From NCBI GenBank assembly GCA_964526295.1, contig CAZGKW010000011.1:1-64000 (forward strand): a DNA stretch of 64,000 bases, in the 5' to 3' direction. The DNA is from CAZGKW01 sp964526295. Lineage in GTDB: Bacteria; Planctomycetota; Phycisphaerae; FEN-1346. The notes beneath the pieces were generated by a model. It saw only the letters and a program-made list of their open reading frames with translations, searched no databases and was not told the DNA's origin. Positions 7,801-15,168 of the stretch are shown in pieces. The position numbers and the translations under genes were made by a program. The stretch's first letter is position 1. Every line of letters begins with the position of its first letter.

Positions 7801-9513
7801 CACCTGGCCGGCGAAGCGGGTGTAGAAGCCGGCCTTCTCCCACGGGGGCGAGAGGCGGCCTCGGTCGGCTTCGACGGTCTGCCAGGCGTGCACCTCGGCC
7901 TCGGCGGTGTCGGCGCCGTAGCGGTCGCGGTCCTGGCGGTAGCCCAGGCCGGGGACCGGGGCGATTTCGGCCAAGGCCGCGTCATCGTGCTCCAGGCCGA
8001 GACGCTGCTCGAACGGCCCGACCACCTGCCACCGCGGGACGTGCCACCATCCCGCCCCGGCGTCGGCCGGCAGCGAAACCGCGCCCGACGCGGTCACAGG
8101 CAGGTCCTCGGCGCCCGTGCTCGGACTCTCGCCCCAGCCCTCGGGCCGGGCCGCCAGGACCGATGTCGTCTCGGGATTGCCGGCGGCATCCACCAGCCGT
8201 CGGACCTGGGCCGCGTAGGCCGCAGCGACCGCCGGATCGATCGCCGCGCCGGCCTGCCAGGCGGGGGCGGCGACGTCGGTCTGGTCGAAAGTTTCGGCGA
8301 ATGGCAGCGGAAAATGCTGAATCGCGAGGTACAAAGCGCGAATTTCGTGAAAAAGACGGTTAATCCGCTTGGCCGCCTCTCGAGCCGCCTTCGTCTCATC
8401 CCCGGGCAAACGAGGCTGGTCGCTCATCCGCTCGGCCGGCGGGGCCGGGTCGTCGAGGACCCTCCCCAGGACGGGCCCGACGCGGGCGCCGATCTCGCCC
8501 TCGGCCCGGAACCGGCCCCGGACAGCCGGCCCGCCCCGGCCGCGCACGGTGCCGCGGTACGACCCCATGTCGCCCGTACACGCGTACGTCCCCGCCAGGT
8601 CGTGATGGACGAGCCGGGCGTCGAGATCGAACTCCAGGACCTGCGCCGGGTGCTGCCACGTCTTGCCGCCGCCCCACGGCACCCAGCCGTCCTGGTGGAG
8701 CAGGATGACGAGCGTGCCGCTGAGCCGGCCGTCGTCGAAGGCGAGGCCCGTGGCGTCGCCCTCGTGGAAACCGCCGTTCCACGTGGGCGTGCGGACGTCG
8801 ACCGCCGTGAACCGCGTGCTCGGGACGACGAGCCGCACCAGGATCGGCCGCACCATCGCGCCGCCGGTGGCCTTCTTGTGGCCGGTGGTGGCCGGGTCCC
8901 AGTGGACGCCGCCGTCGAGGACCAGGTCGAACAGGTGCGCGCCCGGCCCGATCTCGGCGTCGAGGGTGTACCGTTCGCGCCGCGGCTCCGAGAGGCCGGC
9001 CGGGATGAACCGGTCCCACCAGCCGTGGGGTTCGCCGGGAGGCAGCCGCTCGTCGAGCGTCCGGTCGAGGCGGAACCGGACGTCCAGACTCCCGGCCAGG
9101 CGGATGCCCGCCTCCAGGCCGGACGCATCGACGGCGTACCGCTGGGTCGGCCGCCAGGCACAGGCCACCCCGTTGCCCAGGTGGTACCCCCGCCACTCCT
9201 GCATGGTGCTCTGCTCCCAGGCGGGGACCTCGGCGAACACGTCCCGCCACCGGCCGCCGGCCTGGCGGAGGACGACGGTCGCATCGGCCCCGTCGGCCCC
9301 GCCGGCGAGCTCGAGGCGATACTCGACGACGCCGCCGGCCTTCGCCTCCGCTGCCTGCCGGGCTTCGAGCGCCCGGCACAGCCGATCGCGCACGGCGACC
9401 AGGTGGGCGTAGTCGTCGGCCAGGTCCGCCCGCGCCGCAGTCGCCGCCCACACCAGCGCGAGCGCGGCAACCAGGAACGCGATACCGAGGGTCGGATGGA
9501 CCGTGCTTCTCAC
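4834..9513 (-). CDS. Very large secreted multidomain protein: accessory domain, two GPF-type beta-sandwiches and PQQ-like propeller
   Basis: About 1559 residues. GTG at 9513 is chosen because AAAGGAG lies upstream and a signal peptide follows at once (IAFLVAALALVWAATAARA). Residues about 60-380 form a beta-rich region like the N-terminal domain of the lyases and propellers nearby. Around residue 488, WWHVPRWQVVGPFEQ opens a jelly-roll region with GFYTRFAGQVWYATADL and KLWVNGRLLWTG, as in sugar-binding domains of glycosidases. Residues about 690-1100 carry PQQ-propeller repeats (for example HGVDLATGRLLW). A second WxxxGPM domain follows at about 1318, with RWYVDGEPVYDT near 1425. No catalytic motif was recognised. 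Probably a periplasmic or surface glycan-binding scaffold. It follows the other secreted genes after a 230-bp gap. Confidence 0.78.
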   Translation of the reverse strand: MRSTVHPTLGIAFLVAALALVWAATAARADLADDYAHLVAVRDRLCRALEARQAAEAKAGGVVEYRLELAGGADGADATVVLRQAGGRWRDVFAEVPAWEQSTMQEWRGYHLGNGVACAWRPTQRYAVDASGLEAGIRLAGSLDVRFRLDRTLDERLPPGEPHGWWDRFIPAGLSEPRRERYTLDAEIGPGAHLFDLVLDGGVHWDPATTGHKKATGGAMVRPILVRLVVPSTRFTAVDVRTPTWNGGFHEGDATGLAFDDGRLSGTLVILLHQDGWVPWGGGKTWQHPAQVLEFDLDARLVHHDLAGTYACTGDMGSYRGTVRGRGGPAVRGRFRAEGEIGARVGPVLGRVLDDPAPPAERMSDQPRLPGDETKAAREAAKRINRLFHEIRALYLAIQHFPLPFAETFDQTDVAAPAWQAGAAIDPAVAAAYAAQVRRLVDAAGNPETTSVLAARPEGWGESPSTGAEDLPVTASGAVSLPADAGAGWWHVPRWQVVGPFEQRLGLEHDDAALAEIAPVPGLGYRQDRDRYGADTAEAEVHAWQTVEADRGRLSPPWEKAGFYTRFAGQVWYATADLVAPRARRVWLALEASNHAKLWVNGRLLWTGRETTWRYRPRGREIVAVDLVAGANELLLRVHRDRRPSWVRLALTAKGPARGRPEPPSETAAGPNVYPEASPPLAWDLERDINIAWRNAGLAGKGRPAVAGGSAFVTAGSHELHGVDLATGRLLWSGEAPGPEPRDEKGREALASEPVTDGRRVWFQGGSGAAACFDASGKRLWLTETHLAGGRVHLWEGHLVIEGDPTVGWTAPDDIAKDERGRRRKDLTGILVLNAASGEVLASWTVPGRFEAKHSRFVVAGSGDDRAGLVWTSVGPVVDAGRVSLLPPMDVERPDGGRRGAWSTGYPAGTGYWVTTAPGRVYLTTEDHGVAVRLWTVGGKPACAMSWETGYEHGGFGRIVTPAVATRDHVFTWNPVLERGPHCPDARLELQAYEARTGRPLAKLKPALVGAVTHAIQPVVAGRYVFCQDAGGGSHGGRPFGQIAVATADADLQLVCRNRIDLGTTTPPVFAGERMLLRGPKGLVCVAATTDEGRSYQARRLAETLLAEIGRRPAAADARNVEPMKDVGPSGALPVGELIDGQATQYWLGAGPMPPEAVDEAAAATLAATEVRAGTELSVGGRTVRFEPLGRDFAYNEPPLYRRESTLQGTGDIVPVFSTKVDPTCVSGLERGAGLLYSVLDNRRDRVVVSGLDSPGLAQWLGGERLRADSPVHLSPGLYPYLLRIGPGYYATEEREVVPPVAVVAALEAGALERTAWPETWKVYGPMPPDSPPIRDADLKRPPKKLKVGPRTYTACEVPAEDGTVYLTSLIGLVPGAEPDVANAPRTVKIGTPNLAYAWATVEVPAEGTLYVTAGADWFMRWYVDGEPVYDTMERGNGSAPTDVKAHPFAVRVAPGEHVLCVVVKPGSKGWSFTSVGGFAAKWTDALAAHRVEPKAKAPERDVRLSPALKEVPHPPTRLARWLGRVEARRERLEAVVRDLPGTDEARIARGWLDQLEAE

Positions 9514-9742
9514 GAGCTGCTCCTTTCGCTGACGCGGATCGCCGCGTACCTCCTCACCTGGTATAACACGCGGGCACCGGTGGAGTTGCCCTTCCATCGT
9601 CGCCTCCGCCGGCACGGCCGGCCGGTCGAGGGGCGGGATCGGCAATCGGCTGATGCGACGGGGGGCCGCGGCGGAGCGGGCGGCCGACGCCGGTCGCGCC
9701 GGCCCGCATCTCGTGGACCATGGACCGGAAGGACCGCTGCCG

Positions 9743-10765
9743 CTACAACCGCCTGAGCTCCGTCACGTCCGTCCTGATCAGGCGGCTCGCCGGCCGGCCG
9801 GTCTTCTCCGGCCCCTTCGGGCCGACGTACCCGGTCGAGAGGGCGACGTCGTCGTACCACACCGTGTTGTTCCTGGTGGCCTTGTGGACGTAGACGCCGA
9901 TGTTGAACCGCTTGAGGCGGACCTGCGGGCTCGCCCGCCAGCGGATGCCAATGTAATGGAGATAGAGCTTTCCGTCGATCCAGGCGGCCAGCTCGCCGTC
10001 GCCCTTGCCCACCGTGTTGCCCCGGACCATGTGCTCCAGGCAGTGCCACCGCCCGCGCCGAAGGGCGACCCGCTCGTCCTTCGCCGGCCCCAGCATGTTG
10101 CCCCAGTAGTTCCCGTCGCGGTCGCGTTTCATGTCCATCCAATAGGTGTAACAAAACAGGTAGCCGGGCGGCGGATAGCGGCCCCAGTCTCGCCAGGGCT
10201 CGAACGAGCTGGTGAACCGGTCGTCGCCCTTGGGGCGGACGCCGGCCTTGCCCATCCCCGCCCACCGGTCCGTCCCGGCCACCGCGGCCAGGCCGCCCCC
10301 GACGTGGTGCAGGTTGCCCTGGTCGTAGTCCGGGGCGAAGCGGATGTAGCGGCGAAAGTAGACGGTGTCGTAGCCCTTGGGCCCGAACCAGGCGCTCGCG
10401 CCCGCGCCGCCGGCGCGGCCGTCATTCGCGGGCGCCGTGAAGCGGATCGCGCCGCGGCCCGTGTGGGCGAGGGCCGGTTCGTGGACCAGCGCGGCCCGCC
10501 CGTCCTTCCGGCCGCGGACCTCGAAGTACTTTTTCAGCGAGTCGTCCGACTCGAAACCGTCCTCGAAGAAGACCTCGCCCGGTTTCTGGAGGCGCGCGAG
10601 CAACGCCGGGTCGGCCTGGGTCTGCGCCGTGACGAGGCGCGGCGGGGGGACGTCGCCGCGAGGCGGCTCGGACGCGCCGCCGTCCGAAGCGGCACCCACG
10701 GCGGCGATGCTCGCCAGGACGAGCGCCGCAACAACCAGACGCGTCATGAAACGCGAGGACGCCAC
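9743..10765 (-). CDS. Secreted concanavalin A-like protein, possible polysaccharide lyase (PL14-like)
   Basis: About 340 residues. A signal peptide (MTRLVVAALVLASIAAVGAA) lies close to the start. The mature part begins with FFEDGFESDD and continues with YFRRYIRFAPDYDQGNLHHV, then CYTYWMDMKRDRDGNYWGN, AAWIDGKLYLHYIGIRW and VWYDDVALSTGY. These are the beta-strand landmarks of a jelly-roll lectin/glucanase fold of the kind found in PL14-type alginate/glucuronan lyases. Activity is not proven by sequence alone. GTG at 10765 is preceded by GGGGGA; the ATG at 10747 would start the signal peptide directly, and the GTG at 10813 overlaps the upstream stop as GTGA, so the start is uncertain. The overlap suggests translational coupling with the alpha/beta hydrolase gene. 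Confidence 0.7.
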   Translation of the reverse strand: MASSRFMTRLVVAALVLASIAAVGAASDGGASEPPRGDVPPPRLVTAQTQADPALLARLQKPGEVFFEDGFESDDSLKKYFEVRGRKDGRAALVHEPALAHTGRGAIRFTAPANDGRAGGAGASAWFGPKGYDTVYFRRYIRFAPDYDQGNLHHVGGGLAAVAGTDRWAGMGKAGVRPKGDDRFTSSFEPWRDWGRYPPPGYLFCYTYWMDMKRDRDGNYWGNMLGPAKDERVALRRGRWHCLEHMVRGNTVGKGDGELAAWIDGKLYLHYIGIRWRASPQVRLKRFNIGVYVHKATRNNTVWYDDVALSTGYVGPKGPEKTGRPASRLIRTDVTELRRL

Positions 10766-10809
10766 GAGGTCCCCCGCATGCTGCGCGACCCTGTTCCGGG
10801 GCCCGGCCT

Positions 10810-12570
10810 TCACAGGCTGAGTTCCGGGTCCTCAGGCGGCGGGCCGGGCTCGGTCTTGCCGCCGGGCAGGCCCAGCTTCTCGCGGACCTCGGCTTCTTTC
10901 TTTCGCCGGGCCTGCTCGGCCTGTTTCTTCAGCTCCTCGGGCGTCGGCGCCCGCGGGACCGTCACGTAGAACCCGCCGCCCCGCCACGCGCCGGTGTACG
11001 TCCCGGGCAGCACGACCCTGGAGAAGTCGCCCGTGCGGACCCCCTGGACGGTGAAGACGCCGTAGTCGCCGTCCCGCAGGGCCTCGTCCGCCTCGACGAC
11101 GAGCGTGCCGCCGACGGCCGCGTTGCCCGCGACCGAGACGACCCCGCCCCGGCCGATGCCGCGCCGCGACTTCTCGTGGAGCCGGACCCGGAGCGTCGCC
11201 CCGTCGTCGATCCGGGCGTTCCACCGGACACCGAGCCGCTCCTTCCCCACGTCGAGCGTGTACCCCTTGCCGAGCACCAGCCCCATGCAGGATTGCCCCG
11301 ACGGGACGGTCACGGCGCCGCCGCGGCCCTCGAAGACGGCCTGGCTGGCGCCGTCCCACTCGGCCGGCTCGCCGTCGCGGCGCCAGCCCTTGCCGGGTCC
11401 GTCCCAGGCGCCGTCGCCGCCGGCCCACGTGAGGACGGGCGGCGGCGGGGCGTCGATGAAGTCCTTCAGGATCGGCGGCGGATAGAACCGCTCCTCGACC
11501 GGCCGGCCGGCCGTCGGGTCGGGGTGCGACCACGGCTCGCGCTGGTGGTACTCCCAGATGGCCATCGCGGTGGCCTCGTCCGGGGCCCAGAACGCGAGGT
11601 GCCTGTCGCCCCGGTAGTCGGCGTAGGGGGCGGGCCTGTGCGTCGGGTCCTTGATATCCGCATCATAAAGCCAGCCGTCCTCGGCGTGCATGGGGAGGCA
11701 CCGCACCTCGGTCCGGCCTTCGGGCCCCTCCTTCGGGATGCGGGCGTCGGCCAAGCTGTGGACGTACCGGATGAACAGGTCCGTCATATCGTCGTTCCAC
11801 GACGTGTGCCCGCCCCCGCGGTGGACGACGAGCGTCCAGACGTTGTCCTCGTCGCGCCGGCGGCGGTCGAGCATCTGCATCCGTGTCATCACCCACTGGG
11901 TCTGGTTGCGGGTCCGGCCGTCGGGCCCGGTCGTGGCGTAGCGGGACCGCAGGCCCCGGCCCAGGTCGCCGCCCTCGGGGCCGTACTGCTCGAACTCGCC
12001 GCTGAAGTGGACCAGCGGCACGGTGCGGAGGCTCCGCGAGGTGTCCTCGATGGCGTGGTGGAAGTTGCCGCTCTTGATCATCACGACCCCGATGACGCGA
12101 TGCGGCTTCCAGTAGGCGACGTTGCGGCAGAACAGGCCCGCCGCCGAGTGGCCCGCCGTCAGCATGGGGGCGAACTCGACCTCCGGGTGGCCGCTCGCCT
12201 TGGCCAGCGCCGCCAGGGCCCGCTCCAGGTACGCCGACCCGCCGTGAATGATCCCGGCCCCGAGCGGGTAGTAGAGGACGCCCATGCCCTCCTCGGCGAG
12301 GGCCGCGCGGACCTTCGCGTCGGTCGCCAGCTTCTTCTCGATCATCACCGTGCCGGGATAGAACAGGCCCCGGACCTTCTTCACCCCCTTCGGCAGCCAC
12401 AGGGCGGCCGGCGCGGGCGGCCGCTCCTTGCCCCGCTTCGGCGGCACGGACAGGTCGATGACCACGGTCCAGTCTCGCTCGTCGATGCCTTTCCGATCGG
12501 CGGCGCCGGCGGTCCCGGCGGCGATCACGAGCGCCGGTACGAGGCGACTCATCCATGCAAGCTTCGTCAT
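10810..12570 (-). CDS. Secreted alpha/beta hydrolase with beta-helix-like C-terminal half
   Basis: 586 residues with a signal peptide (LVPALVIAAGTAGAA). The N-terminal half has the alpha/beta-hydrolase elements in order: IIHGGSAYLE, the nucleophile elbow GHSAAG (Ser142), a likely acid at Glu192 in HFSGEFEQYG, and His255 in HRGGGHTSWND. It is therefore a probable esterase, for example acting on acylated glycans. The second half (about 390-560) carries a repeat such as VSVAGNAAVGGTLVVEADEA, like the strand repeats of autotransporter passengers, and ends in a charged helix (EELKKQAEQARRKKEAEVRE). The ATG overlaps the upstream TGA as ATGA and is preceded by GGGAGG, so it is coupled to the gene before it. 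Confidence 0.78.
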   Translation of the reverse strand: MTKLAWMSRLVPALVIAAGTAGAADRKGIDERDWTVVIDLSVPPKRGKERPPAPAALWLPKGVKKVRGLFYPGTVMIEKKLATDAKVRAALAEEGMGVLYYPLGAGIIHGGSAYLERALAALAKASGHPEVEFAPMLTAGHSAAGLFCRNVAYWKPHRVIGVVMIKSGNFHHAIEDTSRSLRTVPLVHFSGEFEQYGPEGGDLGRGLRSRYATTGPDGRTRNQTQWVMTRMQMLDRRRRDEDNVWTLVVHRGGGHTSWNDDMTDLFIRYVHSLADARIPKEGPEGRTEVRCLPMHAEDGWLYDADIKDPTHRPAPYADYRGDRHLAFWAPDEATAMAIWEYHQREPWSHPDPTAGRPVEERFYPPPILKDFIDAPPPPVLTWAGGDGAWDGPGKGWRRDGEPAEWDGASQAVFEGRGGAVTVPSGQSCMGLVLGKGYTLDVGKERLGVRWNARIDDGATLRVRLHEKSRRGIGRGGVVSVAGNAAVGGTLVVEADEALRDGDYGVFTVQGVRTGDFSRVVLPGTYTGAWRGGGFYVTVPRAPTPEELKKQAEQARRKKEAEVREKLGLPGGKTEPGPPPEDPELSL

Positions 12571-15104
12571 GGGAACAGCCTCCCAGGCCCTTCGGGCGGC
12601 ACGTCGAGGTCCGGCAGCTCGACCCGCTCCTCCTGGGCCGAATAGTCGACCGCCGACGACGCCGAGCACGTGAACTGGACGCGGACCGACTGGCCCGCCA
12701 GGTCCCCCGTCAGGCCGATCGACCGGCCGGGCACCGTGAACCGGATGACGAGCAGGGCCTTGTTCGGACGCGTGCCCGGCTTCGACGGATCGACGTTCTT
12801 CGGAATGACGAACTGGGCCCGGCACTCGGCGTCGCCGATCGGCACCGCCTGCGGGCCGACGTGGAGGGCGCCTCCGAGCCGCGCGCGGGCCACGGGGCAC
12901 ATGACCCGGCCGTAGCCGGCGGGCCGGTCGGCCGGCTCCCACGGACCGACCTCGCTGACCGCGAGCTTCACCGGCTTGTCGAGGACGGCCCGCTGCCTCG
13001 GGCGGCCTTTCGCATCGGTCACCTCGGTGACCGTGAAGCTGACCAGCTCGCCGCAGACCCGCTGGTGCTGAAGGCCTTCCTCCTGGAGGACGGTGGGGCA
13101 GTCGAGGACGAAGTCGGCCTCGGCCCCGCGTGTCCCGTAGGTGAACCTGCCGCCGGCGGCGGCGCGGCCCTGGTAGAAGCTCGGCCACATGGCGTCCTTC
13201 TGGTCGCGGAAGGTGGCCTTGACGGTGACGTATCGCTCGGTGCCCATAGTGAAGACTTGCCCGTCGGCGGGCCAGGCCAGCGGTCCCTCGTAGGGCCTCG
13301 GCTCGCGAGGCGGCCGCTCCGGCTCGACGTACTCCGGCCAGGGCTTGGTCGCCGTCAGGTCCAGCAGGAGCGCGTAGCCGTCCATCAGGCCCCCGCCGAA
13401 CGACGCCTGCACGGGCCGTTCGAGTGGCGGCGTCACGGTCTCGCCCCGGTCGCGTTCGCTCTCGGAGGCGCCCGTCAGCCAGAGCAGCATCGGCCGACCC
13501 ATCGAGACGCCCGTCGCGAAGCCCCACCCGTTCGGCCGGTCGTAGCACCCGCTGACCGTCACCCGCGAGCCGCAGGCGGGCACGATCGAGGCGAACCGGT
13601 AGGCCGTCAGGTCCGGGTCGATGACGTAGACCCCCCGGCCCCCGCGGCGGTCGGAGACGGCGTTCGGGGTCCGGACGCTCGAGCCGGTCGCGCCGACCAG
13701 GGCGACCGACCCGTCGGCCGCGCAGACGAGGTCGCGGATGAAGCTGGAGTTGATCCACCGCGTGGCCGCCAGGACGTTATGGTCGCGATCCATTTTGACA
13801 ATGCTCGCGCATGTATGCATGGGCCGATGATCGAGGCGGTTCTCCACGTACCGCTCGATGTCGTACGGGTAGCGGAAGAAGACGTTGTTCCCGCCGTGGC
13901 TCCAGGTGCCGATGACGAGGTCCCCCGCCGGGTCGTAGGCGCTTCGGCGAACGGCCGAGTCGGCGACCAGCCGCAGGGCGTCGACGCCGACAAACGGGCC
14001 CCGCCAGCCGTAGAGGTGCTTGCGGGTCGAGCCGTCGGGGTTGTAGACGTAGAGCCGGGGGTTGCGGTAGGGCTCGCGGCCGGTGCCGCTCATCCAGTCG
14101 CCCACCCGCGTGAAGCACCCGTCGACGGGGCTGACGTCGAGGCCGCCGAGGACCCGGGTGTTCTCGATAGAGACGGCCCGGACCAGCTCGCCGGCCGGCG
14201 TGTAGGTCCGGAGGCCCGGCCCGTGCATGGAGACCGTCCCGTCGTCGAGGACGCGCAGCCGCGGGGCGATGCTCCACCCCTCGAGGTCGCGGACCCACTC
14301 CACCCGCGTGCAGTCGGGGCCCAGGCGCGCCAGGTACGTCCGCCGGCAGCCGAACGTGTCCTCCGAGACGCCCTTCGGGTCGGGCACGGTCTCGGTGAGG
14401 CGGCGGTCCGAGAGGCGAGCGATCCGCCCGGTCGCCGCGCCCGCGATGTAGACCGCCCCGTCGGCGGCGACGGCGGCGCTCGTGATCGAGCCCGCCCCGC
14501 GCGGCAGGCGCCGCAGGCGAAGCACCTGCTTCAGGTCCGGCGTGCAGACGGCCAGGAAGCCGGTCGCCTCGGGGTCGAGCCACGTCAGCTTGCGGTACAT
14601 CGTCCGGGACGCGACGGACTCGCCCTCCTCGCCCCACTGGAGCTGCCGCGGCCACGACCGAAGGGCCTCCAGGTCCTCTTTCTCCCGCCGCTTCAGCTCC
14701 TCCTCGGTGGGCGGCGGCTCGAGCGAGAAATCATCATACGGCGACGGCTCGTTCAGGCCGCCGATCTCCAGCTCCGGGACGGCCGTCCGGCCGGTGTCCT
14801 TCTCCCCCAGGCGGCGCCAGGACCTGACCCGCGGCAGGCCCGGTGCGTCGCGGCCCAGCGCCTCCGCCTTCACGCCGCCGAGCGTCACCTCCGCGTCGAG
14901 CGTCACGCCGCACACGAGGACCGTGCCGTCGGGCAGGAACGCCCCCGCGGAGAGCCACTCGGTGCCCTCGCCGCCGAGGAAGGTGGCCGTGACGACGCGG
15001 GCCGGGTTCGGCGAGACGAGGTCCCGCCCGTCGGCGTTCGCCTCGCCGGCGCCGCCGACCAGGACGGCCACGAGACCGACCCACGCTGCCGCTCGCATTC
15101 CCAT
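12567..15104 (-). CDS. Secreted beta-propeller protein, unknown function
   Basis: 845 residues with a signal peptide (WVGLVAVLVGGAGEANA). ATG at 15104 has AAAGGAAG upstream. Repeats of the type ATFLGGEGTEWLSAGAFLPDG and AVAADGAVYIAGAATGRIARL suggest a six- or seven-bladed propeller of the NHL/SBBP type. A charged helix (PPTEEELKRREKEDLEALR) interrupts it near residue 150. The C-terminal 200 residues (from AWPADGQVFTMGTERYVTVK) look like a separate beta-sandwich. No catalytic motif was recognised. The gene lies 64 bp after the PQQ-type propeller gene and is translationally coupled to the hydrolase gene downstream, so the proteins probably act together outside the cytoplasm. Confidence 0.7.
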   Translation of the reverse strand: MGMRAAAWVGLVAVLVGGAGEANADGRDLVSPNPARVVTATFLGGEGTEWLSAGAFLPDGTVLVCGVTLDAEVTLGGVKAEALGRDAPGLPRVRSWRRLGEKDTGRTAVPELEIGGLNEPSPYDDFSLEPPPTEEELKRREKEDLEALRSWPRQLQWGEEGESVASRTMYRKLTWLDPEATGFLAVCTPDLKQVLRLRRLPRGAGSITSAAVAADGAVYIAGAATGRIARLSDRRLTETVPDPKGVSEDTFGCRRTYLARLGPDCTRVEWVRDLEGWSIAPRLRVLDDGTVSMHGPGLRTYTPAGELVRAVSIENTRVLGGLDVSPVDGCFTRVGDWMSGTGREPYRNPRLYVYNPDGSTRKHLYGWRGPFVGVDALRLVADSAVRRSAYDPAGDLVIGTWSHGGNNVFFRYPYDIERYVENRLDHRPMHTCASIVKMDRDHNVLAATRWINSSFIRDLVCAADGSVALVGATGSSVRTPNAVSDRRGGRGVYVIDPDLTAYRFASIVPACGSRVTVSGCYDRPNGWGFATGVSMGRPMLLWLTGASESERDRGETVTPPLERPVQASFGGGLMDGYALLLDLTATKPWPEYVEPERPPREPRPYEGPLAWPADGQVFTMGTERYVTVKATFRDQKDAMWPSFYQGRAAAGGRFTYGTRGAEADFVLDCPTVLQEEGLQHQRVCGELVSFTVTEVTDAKGRPRQRAVLDKPVKLAVSEVGPWEPADRPAGYGRVMCPVARARLGGALHVGPQAVPIGDAECRAQFVIPKNVDPSKPGTRPNKALLVIRFTVPGRSIGLTGDLAGQSVRVQFTCSASSAVDYSAQEERVELPDLDVPPEGPGRLFP

Positions 15105-15168
15105 ACCGCTTCTTCCTTTGGGCTGCTTCCGAGGTCCCCCGGCGACCCCCCGGCGCCCCATGGCGGCG

